Positions 44,169-53,398 of a stretch of 64,000 nt of DNA are shown here, piece by piece. This DNA is from Erwinia sp. S63 (GTDB lineage Bacteria; Pseudomonadota; Gammaproteobacteria; Enterobacterales; Enterobacteriaceae): the NCBI RefSeq assembly GCF_016625195.1, contig NZ_JACVUP010000022.1, forward strand, positions 27,763-91,762, read 5' to 3'. The position numbers and the translations under genes were made by a program. The notes beneath the pieces are model-generated. The model was given only the letters and a program-made list of their open reading frames with translations. It had not been told where the DNA came from and did no database searches. Numbering within the stretch: the first letter of the stretch is position 1; each line of letters begins with the position of its first letter.

Positions 44169-45233
44169 ATGAATAAGCAGGATGGCATGAACTACGCGCC
44201 GAAAGGCAAACCACAGCCGGTGGTGCAGCCGGGGGAATTTATCATTGCGGCAGCCGGACTGGATCACGGCCACATCTATGGCATGTGCAACGGATTAACC
44301 GAAGCCGGGGCCACGCTGAAGTGGGTGTTTGATCCCGATGCCGCCAAAGTCGATAAGTTTGTGCAGCAGTTCCCGCAGGTGCAGATCGCCGATTCGCTGG
44401 AAACCATTCTGGCCGATGCGCAGGTGCAACTGGTGGCAGGCGCGGCGATTCCCTCGGAACGTTGTGCGCTGGGGCTGAAAGTGATGGCGGCGGGCAAGGA
44501 TTACTTCACGGATAAAGCCCCGCTCACCAGCCTCGAACAGCTGGAAGATGCCAAAGCAATGTGCGCCAAAACCGGGCGCAAATATGCGGTGTATTACAGC
44601 GAACGTCTGCATGTAGAGAGCGCGGTGTTTGCCGGACAGCTGGTGGAGAAGAGGGCCATCGGCCAGGTGGTGCAAACCCTCGGCACCGGCCCACATCGTG
44701 AAGGCACCGGACGGCCAGACTGGTTCTATCAGCGTCGCTATTTCGGCGGCATTTTGTGCGACATCGGCAGCCATCAAATCGAGCAATTCCTCTACTACAC
44801 CGGCAACAGCGACGCCACGGTGGTGGCGAGCCAGGTGCGGAATTTTCGCCATCCACAGCATCCGCAATTTGAGGACTTCGGCGATGCGATGCTGGCAGGC
44901 GAGAACGGCGCCACTGGCTATTTCCGCTGCGACTGGTTTACGCCGGATGGCTTATCCACCTGGGGTGATGGGCGCATGACGCTGCTCGGCACTGACGGTT
45001 ATATCGAGATCCGCAAATACACAGATCTCACACGCGGTGAGCAGGACGTGGTGTATCTGGTGAACAAAGAAGGAGAGTTCCGCTATGCCGTTTCCGGTGA
45101 AGTGGGCTTCCCGTTCTTCGGACAGCTCATCAATGACTGCCTCCACCGCACCGAGCATGCGATGACGCAAACGCATGCTTTCAAAGCGGCGGAACTATGC
45201 GTGAAAGCACAGATGCTCGCCAACGCCGGATAA
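44169..45233 (+). CDS. Gfo/Idh/MocA-family oxidoreductase 2
   Basis: 354-aa oxidoreductase of the same superfamily but a different branch. The Rossmann loop is AAAGLDHGHIYGMCNGL (near 22-38), the EKP equivalent reads TDKAPLT (residue K near 119), and the substrate domain has RYFGGILCDIGSHQIEQFLYYTGN near 194-217. The GLDHGHIYGM start, rather than G-x-G-x-x-G, is unusual. ATG 44169 follows AGGAAAC; the frame to 44073 overlaps the previous gene. It is probably cotranscribed with its neighbours on both sides. Confidence 0.87.
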   Translation: MNKQDGMNYAPKGKPQPVVQPGEFIIAAAGLDHGHIYGMCNGLTEAGATLKWVFDPDAAKVDKFVQQFPQVQIADSLETILADAQVQLVAGAAIPSERCALGLKVMAAGKDYFTDKAPLTSLEQLEDAKAMCAKTGRKYAVYYSERLHVESAVFAGQLVEKRAIGQVVQTLGTGPHREGTGRPDWFYQRRYFGGILCDIGSHQIEQFLYYTGNSDATVVASQVRNFRHPQHPQFEDFGDAMLAGENGATGYFRCDWFTPDGLSTWGDGRMTLLGTDGYIEIRKYTDLTRGEQDVVYLVNKEGEFRYAVSGEVGFPFFGQLINDCLHRTEHAMTQTHAFKAAELCVKAQMLANAG

Positions 45234-45337
45234 CGCATTCGTTTATTCAGTTGATTTCCAATTCTGTTGATAACAACGGCGGCAGGGCATAGCACCTTGC
45301 CGCTATTACATACCCTACCAGAACAGGAATCGGATCG

Positions 45338-46900
45338 ATGGTTAAACCTACAGAACGTCGCGTCGGTTATGGCGTCGCGATCGGCTACGGCCTGACGGAT
45401 CTCTTTGGCGGCGGTGCCTTTGCGGTGATTGGCACCTGGTTGCTGTTTTTCTATACCACCTACTGCGGATTATCGGTGTTTGAAGCGGGCTCGATATTTG
45501 CCATCGCCCGCGTCATCGATGCGATATTAAGCCCGATCATGGGCTACATCACTGACAACTTCGGCAATACCTGGCTGGGGCGCAAATTTGGCCGCCGACG
45601 TTTCTTCCTGCTGATCTCCTCTCCCTTAATGCTGCTGTATGGCGCGCTGTGGGTGACGGATATGAGCTACTGGTATTATCTCGGCACTTATCTCACCATC
45701 GAACTGCTGTCGGCAATGGTGCTGGTGCCCTGGGAAACCTTGTCTTCTGAGATGACCAACCGTTTCAGTGAGCGCACGCGTCTTTCCGGTGTGCGCCTGA
45801 TGTTTTCGGCGCTCGGCAGTTTTCTCGCTGTCTCGGTGCCGGGCATCATCATGACCTATACCGGCAAAGACAACGCCATTACCTATACGCTGACCGGCGT
45901 CATTTTCTCGGTGATCTACTGCGTGGCGGTGTTTATTACCTGGTTGACGACCTGGGAGGCCAAAGATATTCAGCCGGAAGAGGAGGTGGCGCAACACTCT
46001 GCGCGCCAGGGCAGCCTGAAAGCGCACCTGAAGTATCTGTTTGTCGATCTGGCTTCATCTTTAAAAATTAAAGCCTTTCGCCAGCATCTGCTGATTTATA
46101 TCTGCTCCTTCACCGCGATGGATGCCTTTCTGGCGGTGTTCACCTATTTCGTGATCTACGGCCTGAAGCAGGACGCTTCCTTAGCCTCGCTGCTGCTGAG
46201 CAACATGATGTTTATGTCGATTCCCGGCACCTTCATTTTTATGATGCTATTGGGCCGCTTTAATATGACGCCCTCCAACGCGCTGCGTATTTCCTACCTG
46301 AGTATCGCCGCCGTCTTCGTGTTCCTGTTTGCCGTGTATTTGTGGCAATGGCAGGTGCCCACGTTGCTGTTCAGCGCGGTCTTTCTATTTTTGGGCATTG
46401 TGCGCGCCGGTCTGTTTTACATCCCTTGGAACATCTACAGCTTTATTCCCGATATTGATGAGATGGTGACCTGTAAACGACGTGAAGGGATATTTGCCGG
46501 GGTGATGGTATTGACGCGCAAAAGCTCGGTGGCGATCGCCATTTTCATGATTGGTATCGTGCTGCAGGAGAGTGGTTTTGTAAAAGGCAACGGCGCACAG
46601 CCGGAGAGTGCCATCAATGCGATTGTCGGGCTGATGGTGTTTGTCACCACGGCACTGCTGGCGGCGAGTTTCTGGCTGACCTTTAAGTTCAAGCTGACAC
46701 AGCGCAGCCACAAGCTGCTGATTAAAGAGGTGGCGCGTCGCAAACTGGGTGGCACGGCGAGAGGTTGTGATGCCGAAACGCGTGGGGTGATTAAAGATCT
46801 TACCGGCTATGAGTATGACGAAGTGTGGGGCGCAAGCCGTCAAAAAAACGCCCGCGATACGACAATCGAATCCGAGCTAAAACTGAAGGGGCGGCTTTAA
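45338..46900 (+). CDS. GPH-type sugar:cation symporter
   Basis: 520-aa carrier of the glycoside-pentoside-hexuronide family with 12 predicted membrane segments. N-terminal GYGVAIGYGLTDLFGGGAFAVIGTWLLFFYT (10-40), the RVIDAILSPIMGYITDN loop near 64-80 and the motif RKFGRRRFFLLISSPLM near 87-103 are family marks. The cytoplasmic tail (about 50 residues) ends in a charged stretch. It closes the operon with the two Gfo/Idh dehydrogenases, so it likely imports their substrate, perhaps a plant glycoside or sugar. AGGAATCGG precedes ATG 45338. Confidence 0.9.
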   Translation: MVKPTERRVGYGVAIGYGLTDLFGGGAFAVIGTWLLFFYTTYCGLSVFEAGSIFAIARVIDAILSPIMGYITDNFGNTWLGRKFGRRRFFLLISSPLMLLYGALWVTDMSYWYYLGTYLTIELLSAMVLVPWETLSSEMTNRFSERTRLSGVRLMFSALGSFLAVSVPGIIMTYTGKDNAITYTLTGVIFSVIYCVAVFITWLTTWEAKDIQPEEEVAQHSARQGSLKAHLKYLFVDLASSLKIKAFRQHLLIYICSFTAMDAFLAVFTYFVIYGLKQDASLASLLLSNMMFMSIPGTFIFMMLLGRFNMTPSNALRISYLSIAAVFVFLFAVYLWQWQVPTLLFSAVFLFLGIVRAGLFYIPWNIYSFIPDIDEMVTCKRREGIFAGVMVLTRKSSVAIAIFMIGIVLQESGFVKGNGAQPESAINAIVGLMVFVTTALLAASFWLTFKFKLTQRSHKLLIKEVARRKLGGTARGCDAETRGVIKDLTGYEYDEVWGASRQKNARDTTIESELKLKGRL

Positions 46901-46936
46901 GGGTACGCCTGTAGTTAGGGAGTTTTGCAAATAAGG

Positions 46937-46964
46937 CTGCCATGTAAGAAGTGGCAGTTTTTTT
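46937..46964 (+). terminator. Terminator of the Gfo/Idh-GPH operon
   Basis: CTGCCA and TGGCAG pair over nine bases, followed by seven T. It lies about 36 bases after the GPH stop. Confidence 0.8.
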
Positions 46965-47241
46965 GTGCGCTGATGTGAGTTTGAGGGTTTAGAGGCGTGA
47001 CGGCGTCAGATTGTAGGCGTCCAGGAATCGTGCTCGCACCTGCTACTTGGCTGACGACTAAGAGGGCTTGATATCGCTCATCACCTACCGATTTGATTTC
47101 TACATCCTGAGTCGTTACCGCTTTGTCTGATGACTGCTAAGCTTAAATTTCTCTACTTAAGCGCACGGAATGTGCGCGATTTCCTCAGTTTCAGTCTTTG
47201 AGGTTGTGTACAATAGCTGAGAATTATCTGAAGGAGTTGTC
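46965..47241. other. Intergenic region with idi promoter candidate
   Basis: No gene found. TACAAT at 47209-47214 could be a -10 for idi, 28 bases from its ATG, but I do not see a good -35. GCGCAC and GTGCGC (47161-47177) form a small palindrome upstream. AAGGAG at 47231-47236 is the idi ribosome-binding site. Confidence 0.4.
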
Positions 47242-47775
47242 ATGCCCGCCATTGAAGTTATTCTCGTCGACCACCTCGATCGTCCCACCGGCAAGATGGA
47301 AAAGCTGGAAGTACATGAGAAAGGATTGCTGCATCGTGCGGTGACGGTCTACGTGTTCAATTCGCGCCATGAACTGCTGCTGCAACGTCGTGCTAACGGT
47401 AAATATCACTGTGGCGGCTTGTGGAGCAACACCTGCTGCGGCCACCCTTATCCGCAGGAATCGACCCGGGATGCCGCTGAACGTCGCTTGCGTGAAGAGA
47501 TGGGGATGGAAGTGGCGCTGACGCCGGTGTTCGAACTGAGCTACAACCTGCCATTAAGCAATGGTCTGACCGAGCACGAGTATGGCCACGTATTCTTCGC
47601 CACCAGTGATGTTGAACCCGATCTGAATCCGGAAGAAGCGGATGCCTGGTGTTATCGCTCGATTGAGCAGATTCAGCAGGAGATGCTGGATCAACCCGAG
47701 CAGTTTACGCCGTGGTTCCTGCACACCTTCCCGCGCATTCCCCATACGTTCGGCGATTTCCGTCTGACCGCATAA
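47242..47775 (+). CDS. idi: Isopentenyl-diphosphate delta-isomerase Idi
   Basis: 177-aa Nudix-fold type I IPP isomerase, interconverting isopentenyl and dimethylallyl diphosphate in isoprenoid synthesis. The catalytic Cys lies in SNTCCGHP near 65-72; the Nudix-like helix is RDAAERRLREEMGME near 77-91; EHEYGHVF near 111-118 carries the metal ligands and catalytic Glu. Present as a single gene with its own promoter. In Pantoea, Idi supports carotenoid synthesis as well as quinones, but no crt gene is in this window. Confidence 0.97.
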   Translation: MPAIEVILVDHLDRPTGKMEKLEVHEKGLLHRAVTVYVFNSRHELLLQRRANGKYHCGGLWSNTCCGHPYPQESTRDAAERRLREEMGMEVALTPVFELSYNLPLSNGLTEHEYGHVFFATSDVEPDLNPEEADAWCYRSIEQIQQEMLDQPEQFTPWFLHTFPRIPHTFGDFRLTA

Positions 47776-47801
47776 AAAACGCCCCTTAACGGGGCGTTGT
47801 T
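47774..47801. terminator. Terminator between idi and the MFS gene
   Basis: AACGCCCC and GGGGCGTT form a perfect stem around TTAAC. The A6 on the left makes it a good terminator for the minus-strand gene, and the weak GTTGTTG on the right serves idi. Confidence 0.8.
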
Positions 47802-47804
47802 GTC

Positions 47805-49271
47805 TTAAGTGAAGTCTTCCGCATCCACATCGTAGCCTGAGGGTTCCCAGCGAATCGCCAGCAGCGCCAGCAAGCCAATCAGCGGCGCGAGGAAAATCAC
47901 CCAGAACACGCCGGTGCCAAATGCCGCCACCAGCAGTGGGAACAGGAACAGCGACACGGTTGAACTGCCGCGCATCAGCGTTTGGTTAAAACCAACCCCC
48001 ACGCCGCGCAGTGAAGCAGGGTAGCTCAGCGAGGCAAAGGTCATGGTGTGTGAACCTGGACCAAATCCCTGACCAAACAGGAACAGCGCCAGCATCGCAA
48101 TCGCCAATGCCGCCTGTTCGCCGCCTTCCGGACGACCAATCAGCGCCAGACCGAGCAATGCGATGCACTGGCAGCTGTAACCTGCCACCGACATTTTCCA
48201 CGCGCCGAGGCGTGGCACCAGACGCACCGCCAGCAAACCTCCGACAAAGGCAAACAGCAGGTTCAATGCCAGAGATACCAGAATAGTGGTCAGCATCGAT
48301 TGCGCGAAGAAGCTGGAGATAATCACCGGCAGGCCAAAGGCCACCGCGTTGTAGGCGAACGAAGAGGCGATGGAGGTGACGGTCGCCAGAATAGTACGAC
48401 GACGATAAACACCCTGCAGCAGCGCACCATAGTTACGCCAGCTGGCTTTACGCACCGGCTTAGCCTGCGTCAGATCGGCATCTTCCGCGACCTGGGCATT
48501 GATGTTGTAGGAGCGTTGCAGGATCTGCGCGGCGCCGTGCAGATTGCCCTGATTGGCCGCCCACACTGGAGATTCACTCATGTAGCGGCTGCGAATGGCA
48601 ATAATCAGCAGCGCAGGAACCGCGCCGAAGCCGAGAATCAGTCGCCATAACCAGTCAGTGTGACTTTCCGGCAGCACCGCATACAGCAGCAACACCAGCA
48701 GGTAGGAAATACTGATTGCCGCATACCAGGTGGGGCACCACATCGCCACGCTGGCCGCTTTATTTCCCTGCCCGCGCAGTTTTGAAAACTCGGCAAGAAA
48801 CGCCATGGCGACAGGAAGATCGATGCCCACGCCCAATCCCATCACAAAGCGCGCACCGCCCAACACGTATTCGTTCGGGGCAAAGGCACAGGCCAGCGCT
48901 GCAACCACAAAGAAGAACATATCGGCCATAAACACGCGGTAGCGGCCAATTTTATCGGTGAGATAACCGCCAATCAGCGCACCGACAATCGCGCCGAAGG
49001 TAATGGCCGAAGCCACCATTCCGGTGCCGGTCGGCGTCAGGTTAAATTCGCGCGTGACGTCTTTGATACCAAAAGCCAGTGCGCCGAGATCGTAGGCATC
49101 GAGGAACACACCGCCGAGGGCGATGGCCACCACGATGCGCGCATTGCTGCGAGACTCGTTGCTGTTGTTCACGAGATTCGATACGTCAGCTGCGCTACGA
49201 ATCCATTTGGTTTCGCCAGTCGGCGTATTCCCTGCCAGCGCCACGTGCGCCGGAGAAGCTAAGTCGGACAT
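47805..49271 (-). CDS. MFS metabolite:H+ symporter
   Basis: 488-aa 12-segment MFS carrier of the sugar/aromatic-acid-porter group, resembling YaaU-like symporters. After a 45-residue Ser/Asn-rich cytoplasmic head it reads VVAIALGGVFLDAYDLGALAFGI (48-70), with D-x-Y/D-x2 of aromatic-acid transporters, GGYLTDKIGRYRVFMAD (motif A near 100), and FAEFSKLRGQG-like text after segment 5. The loop between segments 6 and 7 has PVWAANQ. Substrate unknown. It is divergent from yehZ. Confidence 0.8.
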   Translation of the reverse strand: MSDLASPAHVALAGNTPTGETKWIRSAADVSNLVNNSNESRSNARIVVAIALGGVFLDAYDLGALAFGIKDVTREFNLTPTGTGMVASAITFGAIVGALIGGYLTDKIGRYRVFMADMFFFVVAALACAFAPNEYVLGGARFVMGLGVGIDLPVAMAFLAEFSKLRGQGNKAASVAMWCPTWYAAISISYLLVLLLYAVLPESHTDWLWRLILGFGAVPALLIIAIRSRYMSESPVWAANQGNLHGAAQILQRSYNINAQVAEDADLTQAKPVRKASWRNYGALLQGVYRRRTILATVTSIASSFAYNAVAFGLPVIISSFFAQSMLTTILVSLALNLLFAFVGGLLAVRLVPRLGAWKMSVAGYSCQCIALLGLALIGRPEGGEQAALAIAMLALFLFGQGFGPGSHTMTFASLSYPASLRGVGVGFNQTLMRGSSTVSLFLFPLLVAAFGTGVFWVIFLAPLIGLLALLAIRWEPSGYDVDAEDFT

Positions 49272-49441
49272 GATGTTATGTATTTTATTGTAAAGAGTGG
49301 GACTATGAGAATAAGCCTGTACTTACGCATTAAAAATTCCATTTGGTTATAAGTCCTGCGAATGGGTTATAAGCAATGCGCATTAAATAGCAGAAAAAGC
49401 TCGAACTGAGGCGCTTGACCGCCCCCATCCTGTTTCGCCAG

Positions 49442-49452
49442 GCTACGCTTGA
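49442..49452 (+). promoter_or_regulatory. SigmaS-type -10 element of yehZ
   Basis: GCTACGCTTGA matches the sigmaS extended -10 consensus KCTAYRCTTAA at ten of eleven positions. It lies about 40 bases before the yehZ ATG. E. coli yehZ (osmF) is known to be RpoS-dependent and osmotically induced. Confidence 0.55.
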
Positions 49453-49489
49453 TAGTCACAGACTGAAAACATAAGCAGAGGACAGCGGC

Positions 49490-50398
49490 ATGATTAAGCA
49501 GGGTTTATTGGGGATGATCGCATTAGCGATGAGTGTGGGCGCTGCGAATGCGGCCGATCCGGTCAAGGTTGGTTCGAAGATTGATACCGAAGGTTCGCTG
49601 CTGGGCAATATCATCCTGCAGGTGCTGGATAAACACGGGGTGAAAACCGTTAACAAAATTCAGCTCGGCACTACCCAGGTGGTGCGTGGGGCCATCACTG
49701 CGGGCGAGTTGGATATTTATCCGGAATACACCGGTAATGGCGCGTTCTTCTTTAACGATGAGAAAGACACGGCCTGGAAAAATGCGCAGCAGGGCTATGA
49801 GAAGGTGAAAAAGCTCGATGCGGATAAAAATCATCTGGTGTGGTTAACCCCTGCGCCCGCCAACAATACCTGGACCATCGCGGTGCGCGGCGATGTGGCA
49901 CAGAAAAATAACCTTAACTCCCTCGACGATCTTAGCGCCTACCTGAAAAAGGGCGGCACCTTCAAGCTGGCGGCCTCAGCCGAATTTATCGAACGCAGCG
50001 ATGCGCTACCGGCATTTGAAAAAGCCTACAACTTCAAGCTGGATCAGTCTCAGCTGCTGTCGCTGGCGGGCGGTGATACGGCGGTGACCATCAAAGCCGC
50101 AGCGCAGCAAACCTCCGGCGTCAACGCAGCCATGGCCTATGGCACTGATGGCCCGGTGGCGGCGCTCGGTTTACAAACGCTGACCGATCCCAAAGGAGTG
50201 CAGCCAATTTATGCGCCTGCGCCAGTGATTCGGGAAAGCGTGCTGAAACAGTATCCAGAGATCGGCAACTGGTTACAGCCGGTGTTCAGCAAGCTGGATG
50301 AGAAAACCCTGCAACAGCTCAACGCGCAAATTGCGGTTGATGGTCAGGATGCCAGCCAGGTGGCGAAACAGTGGCTACAGCAGAATAAGTTGCTGTAA
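49490..50398 (+). CDS. osmF: Osmoprotectant-binding protein OsmF/YehZ
   Basis: 302-aa periplasmic solute-binding protein of the OpuAC/ProX type; E. coli YehZ binds glycine betaine weakly. Signal peptide MIKQGLLGMIALAMSVGAANA (about 1-21). VKVGSKIDTEGSLLGNIILQVL, GTTQVVRGAITAGELDIYPEYTGNGA and QTSGVNAAMAYGTDGPVAALGL are close to E. coli. First gene of the yehZYXW operon, in the E. coli gene content but with the binding protein first. Confidence 0.96.
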   Translation: MIKQGLLGMIALAMSVGAANAADPVKVGSKIDTEGSLLGNIILQVLDKHGVKTVNKIQLGTTQVVRGAITAGELDIYPEYTGNGAFFFNDEKDTAWKNAQQGYEKVKKLDADKNHLVWLTPAPANNTWTIAVRGDVAQKNNLNSLDDLSAYLKKGGTFKLAASAEFIERSDALPAFEKAYNFKLDQSQLLSLAGGDTAVTIKAAAQQTSGVNAAMAYGTDGPVAALGLQTLTDPKGVQPIYAPAPVIRESVLKQYPEIGNWLQPVFSKLDEKTLQQLNAQIAVDGQDASQVAKQWLQQNKLL

Positions 50399-50401
50399 GC
50401 G

Positions 50402-51568
50402 GTGCCGTTACTGTTATCAAGACCGCGCCAGCAGCCGGTGCTGCTGGTGCTAACGCTGCTGATCACTTGCGCGCTATTGGCTTTGCCGTTACTCAGTTTC
50501 GCCGCCAACCGCCTGGTGTCCGGACAGCCGCTGATGCTGTGGCAGGTGGCGCAGTCCTGGCTGCTGTTGTTGCCGTTACTGTGGCTATGGCAAGGATTGT
50601 GGTGGAAGCCCCGGCGTCTCAATCTGGTGATGGCCTTGCTGGATGCCGAGATACTGTTTGCGATGCTGGTGTTTATTGGCGGGCAGACGGCGGCGCAGCT
50701 GGCTAACAGCGGCAGCCCGCTGGCACGCACGGCCTTTGGCAGCGGTTTATGGTGTGCCGCGGCGTTGGCGCTATTACTGGCAGCCGAGGCCATCCGCCAG
50801 CTCACAACCAGCACCCCGTGGCGAATTCTGCTGAATCTGCAAATCTGGATTGTTCCGCTGCTGTTATTGCTCAGCGGTCACCTCGACCACCTCTCCCTGA
50901 TGAAAGAGTATGCCAACCGCACGGCGGTGTTTGATGCGGCCTTTAGCCAGCATCTGCTGTTGCTGGGCGGCACATTACTCCCCACGTTGTTGATAGGTTT
51001 ACCGCTGGGATTAGCGATAGCCCGGCGATCGCGCTGGCAAAGTGCCGCTTTCAGCGTACTCAACTTGATCCAGACCGTGCCTTCCGTGGCGTTGTTTGGT
51101 TTGCTGATCGCGCCGCTGGCGGGGCTGGTGGCGCACTTCCCGGTGCTGGCGAGTTGGGGCATCAGCGGCATTGGTCTGGCGCCCGCGCTGATCGCACTGG
51201 TGTTGTATGCGCTGCTGCCGCTGGTGCGCAGTGTAGTGGCGGGGTTGCAGCAGGTGCCGCAGGAGGTACGGGAAACCGCGCGTGGCATGGGCATGAGCCC
51301 GATGCAACAGTTCTGGCACGCCGAACTCCCGCTGGCGCTGCCAGTATGGCTCTCGGGCTTGCGTGTGGTGGTGGTGCAAACCATTGGCCTGGCGGTGGTG
51401 GCGGCGCTGATTGGCGCCGGGGGATTTGGCGCTATTGTTTTTCAGGGATTACTAAGCAGCGCACTGGATTTGGTGTTGCTGGGCGTGATTCCGGTGGTGG
51501 CGCTGGCGGTGGTGTTTGATGCCGCATTGCGTTTACTGTCGGCACTGCTGGAGAGAACTGATGATTGA
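50402..51568 (+). CDS. yehY: Osmoprotectant ABC permease YehY
   Basis: 388-aa inner-membrane permease. Five extra hydrophobic segments precede the standard permease domain, as in E. coli YehY. The EAA loop reads [28 protein letters not shown] near 287-314. [22 protein letters not shown]-type text near 220 is conserved. The start GTG 50402 is 4 bases after the osmF stop. Its end overlaps the yehX start (ATGATTGA). Confidence 0.93.
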   Translation: [388 protein letters not shown]

Positions 51569-52496
51569 GTTTCACCAGGTAAGCAAAATGTTTGCGGGCA
51601 AGGCAGCGGTGCGCGATCTCACCTTGCATATTGAGAAGGGCAGTTTCACCGTGCTGATTGGCACTTCCGGCTCGGGCAAATCCACCACGCTGAAAATGAT
51701 TAACCGGCTGGTGGAGCATGACAGCGGCGAAATCCGCTTTGCCGGTGAACCGATTGAACGCATGGATGCTCGTGCTCTGCGGCGGCGCATTGGCTATGCC
51801 ATCCAGTCGATTGGCCTGTTCCCGCACTGGAACGTGGCAAAGAATATCGCTACCGTGCCGTCACTGCTCGGCTGGCCTCAGGCAAAAATTCAACAGCGCG
51901 TAGAGGAGCTGCTGGCGCTGCTAAATCTGGATACGCATCTGGCGACGCGTTTTCCCCATCAACTCTCCGGCGGTCAGCAGCAGCGGGTTGGCGTGGCGCG
52001 AGCGCTGGCCGCCGATCCCGAATTGTTGCTGATGGATGAGCCCTTTGGCGCACTCGATCCGGTGAACCGTCAGGCGCTGCAACAGGAGATGCTGCGTATT
52101 CAGAAGCTGTCAGGACGCACGGTGGTGCTGGTGACGCACGACATCGACGAAGCGCTGACGCTGGCGGATCAACTGGTGCTGATGGACGGCGGTGAAATCG
52201 TGCAACAGGGCAAGCCGATTGAGCTGCTGACGCAGCCTGCCACGGATTTCGCCCGTGAATTCTTCGGTCGCAGCGAGCTTGGCGTGCGACTGCTGGCATT
52301 GGGACGTGCTGGTAGTGCCGCGCGGCGCGGCGAGTGGCTGGACGGCGAGCCGATAGCCGCGCACCTGACGCTGCGCGAGGCGCTGTCGCAGTTTATTGCG
52401 CGACGCACCGACAAACTGCCAGTAATCGATCAGCATCAACAGCCGTTGGGTGTCCTGCACTTCAGCGACCTGTTGCGCCAGCGGGAGGCGATCTGA
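51561..52496 (+). CDS. yehX: Osmoprotectant ABC ATPase YehX
   Basis: 311-aa ATPase. Walker A GTSGSGKST (32-40), signature LSGGQQQRVGVARAL near 135-149, Walker B LLLMDEPFGALDP, and a single C-terminal CBS-like stretch (LTLREALSQFIARRTDKLPVIDQHQQPLGVLHF) as in OpuA/ProV-type ATPases. The start is ATG 51561, overlapping the yehY stop; the frame from 51516 overlaps yehY. Confidence 0.94.
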   Translation: MIEFHQVSKMFAGKAAVRDLTLHIEKGSFTVLIGTSGSGKSTTLKMINRLVEHDSGEIRFAGEPIERMDARALRRRIGYAIQSIGLFPHWNVAKNIATVPSLLGWPQAKIQQRVEELLALLNLDTHLATRFPHQLSGGQQQRVGVARALAADPELLLMDEPFGALDPVNRQALQQEMLRIQKLSGRTVVLVTHDIDEALTLADQLVLMDGGEIVQQGKPIELLTQPATDFAREFFGRSELGVRLLALGRAGSAARRGEWLDGEPIAAHLTLREALSQFIARRTDKLPVIDQHQQPLGVLHFSDLLRQREAI

Positions 52497-53227
52497 TGCG
52501 TGTCTGGCGCGATCCACTTTACTGGCTGCTGGCGGCGTTTCTGTTGCTGCTGTGGGGGTTGCCGCACAGCGGACCGCTGTTTGCCCACTGGTTCCCGCAG
52601 CTGGAACGTCCGCTGTATCAGCAAGAGAGCTTCTGGCGGCTGGCCCTCGCACATCTGTCATTGGTGATCAGCGGTAGCGCACTGGCGATTATTTTTGGCG
52701 TGGGCAGTGGTGTTTTTGCTACGCGACGCGCCGGGCGGGCGTTCAGGCCGTTACTGGAGACGCTGGCGGCAGCGGGGCAGACCTTTCCACCGGTAGCAGT
52801 GCTGGCGATAGCCGTGCCGGTGATGGGCTTTGGCGCGACACCGGCCATCATGGCGCTGTTTCTTTACGGGCTGTTGCCGATTTTGCAGGGAACGCTGGCA
52901 GGTTTAGACAGCGTGCCAGACAGTAATCGGGAAATTGCCGTGGGGCTGGGCATGGGGCCATGGCGGCGCTTATGGCAGATTGAGCTGGCGCTGGCCGCAC
53001 CGGTGATCATGGCAGGCGTGCGTACCTCGGTGATGATCAGCATCGGCACCGCGACCATCGCGTCGACAGTGGGCGCAGAAAGCCTGGGCTCGCCGGTGAT
53101 TATCGGACTGAGCGGCTTTAACACCGCTTATGTGATTCAGGGGGCGCTGCTGGTCGCCCTATTGGCACTGATTTGCGACCGCGTGTTAGAACGCGTGCAA
53201 CGTCAACTCAGTGGCTGGGAAGGATAA
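52496..53227 (+). CDS. yehW: Osmoprotectant ABC permease YehW
   Basis: 243-aa second permease of the importer, the E. coli size. It contains LSLVISGSALAIIFGVGSGVFATR near 55-78 and the EAA loop SNREIAVGLGMGPWRRLWQIELALAAPVIMAG near 142-173. ATG 52496 overlaps the yehX stop as TGATG, so the three transporter genes are translationally coupled. Its last 20 bases overlap the antisense end of yohO. Confidence 0.94.
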   Translation: MRVWRDPLYWLLAAFLLLLWGLPHSGPLFAHWFPQLERPLYQQESFWRLALAHLSLVISGSALAIIFGVGSGVFATRRAGRAFRPLLETLAAAGQTFPPVAVLAIAVPVMGFGATPAIMALFLYGLLPILQGTLAGLDSVPDSNREIAVGLGMGPWRRLWQIELALAAPVIMAGVRTSVMISIGTATIASTVGAESLGSPVIIGLSGFNTAYVIQGALLVALLALICDRVLERVQRQLSGWEG

Positions 53228-53315
53228 GACTGTAGCCCACCAACATCATGCCACCCATGCCACCAATGGCCATCACGGCAAACAGGGAGCCAATGAGAAT
53301 TTTATTCCAGTTCAT
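53208..53315 (-). CDS. yohO: Small membrane protein YohO
   Basis: A 35-codon frame, MNWNKILIGSLFAVMAIGG then MGGMMLVGYSLILPSH, encodes a single hydrophobic helix. E. coli YohO is also 35 residues (MRIAKIGVIALFLFMALGG, then IGGVMLAGYTFILRAG), agreeing in the GG-x-GG-xMLxGY-x-IL pattern, and E. coli yohO lies beside yehW and mlrA as here. It is therefore a conserved, overlooked small gene. ATG at 53315; stop overlaps the yehW end by 20 bases. An AGG lies about 9 bases before the start. Function unknown; it is an integral inner-membrane peptide. Confidence 0.85.
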   Translation of the reverse strand: MNWNKILIGSLFAVMAIGGMGGMMLVGYSLILPSH

Positions 53316-53398
53316 AAGGGAAACCTGAGAAGAGTCATGGAGTGCGGCATGATAACGCGCACACCCGGCAAGGCAAAGGCCGTGTGTGCGATTTTTTG

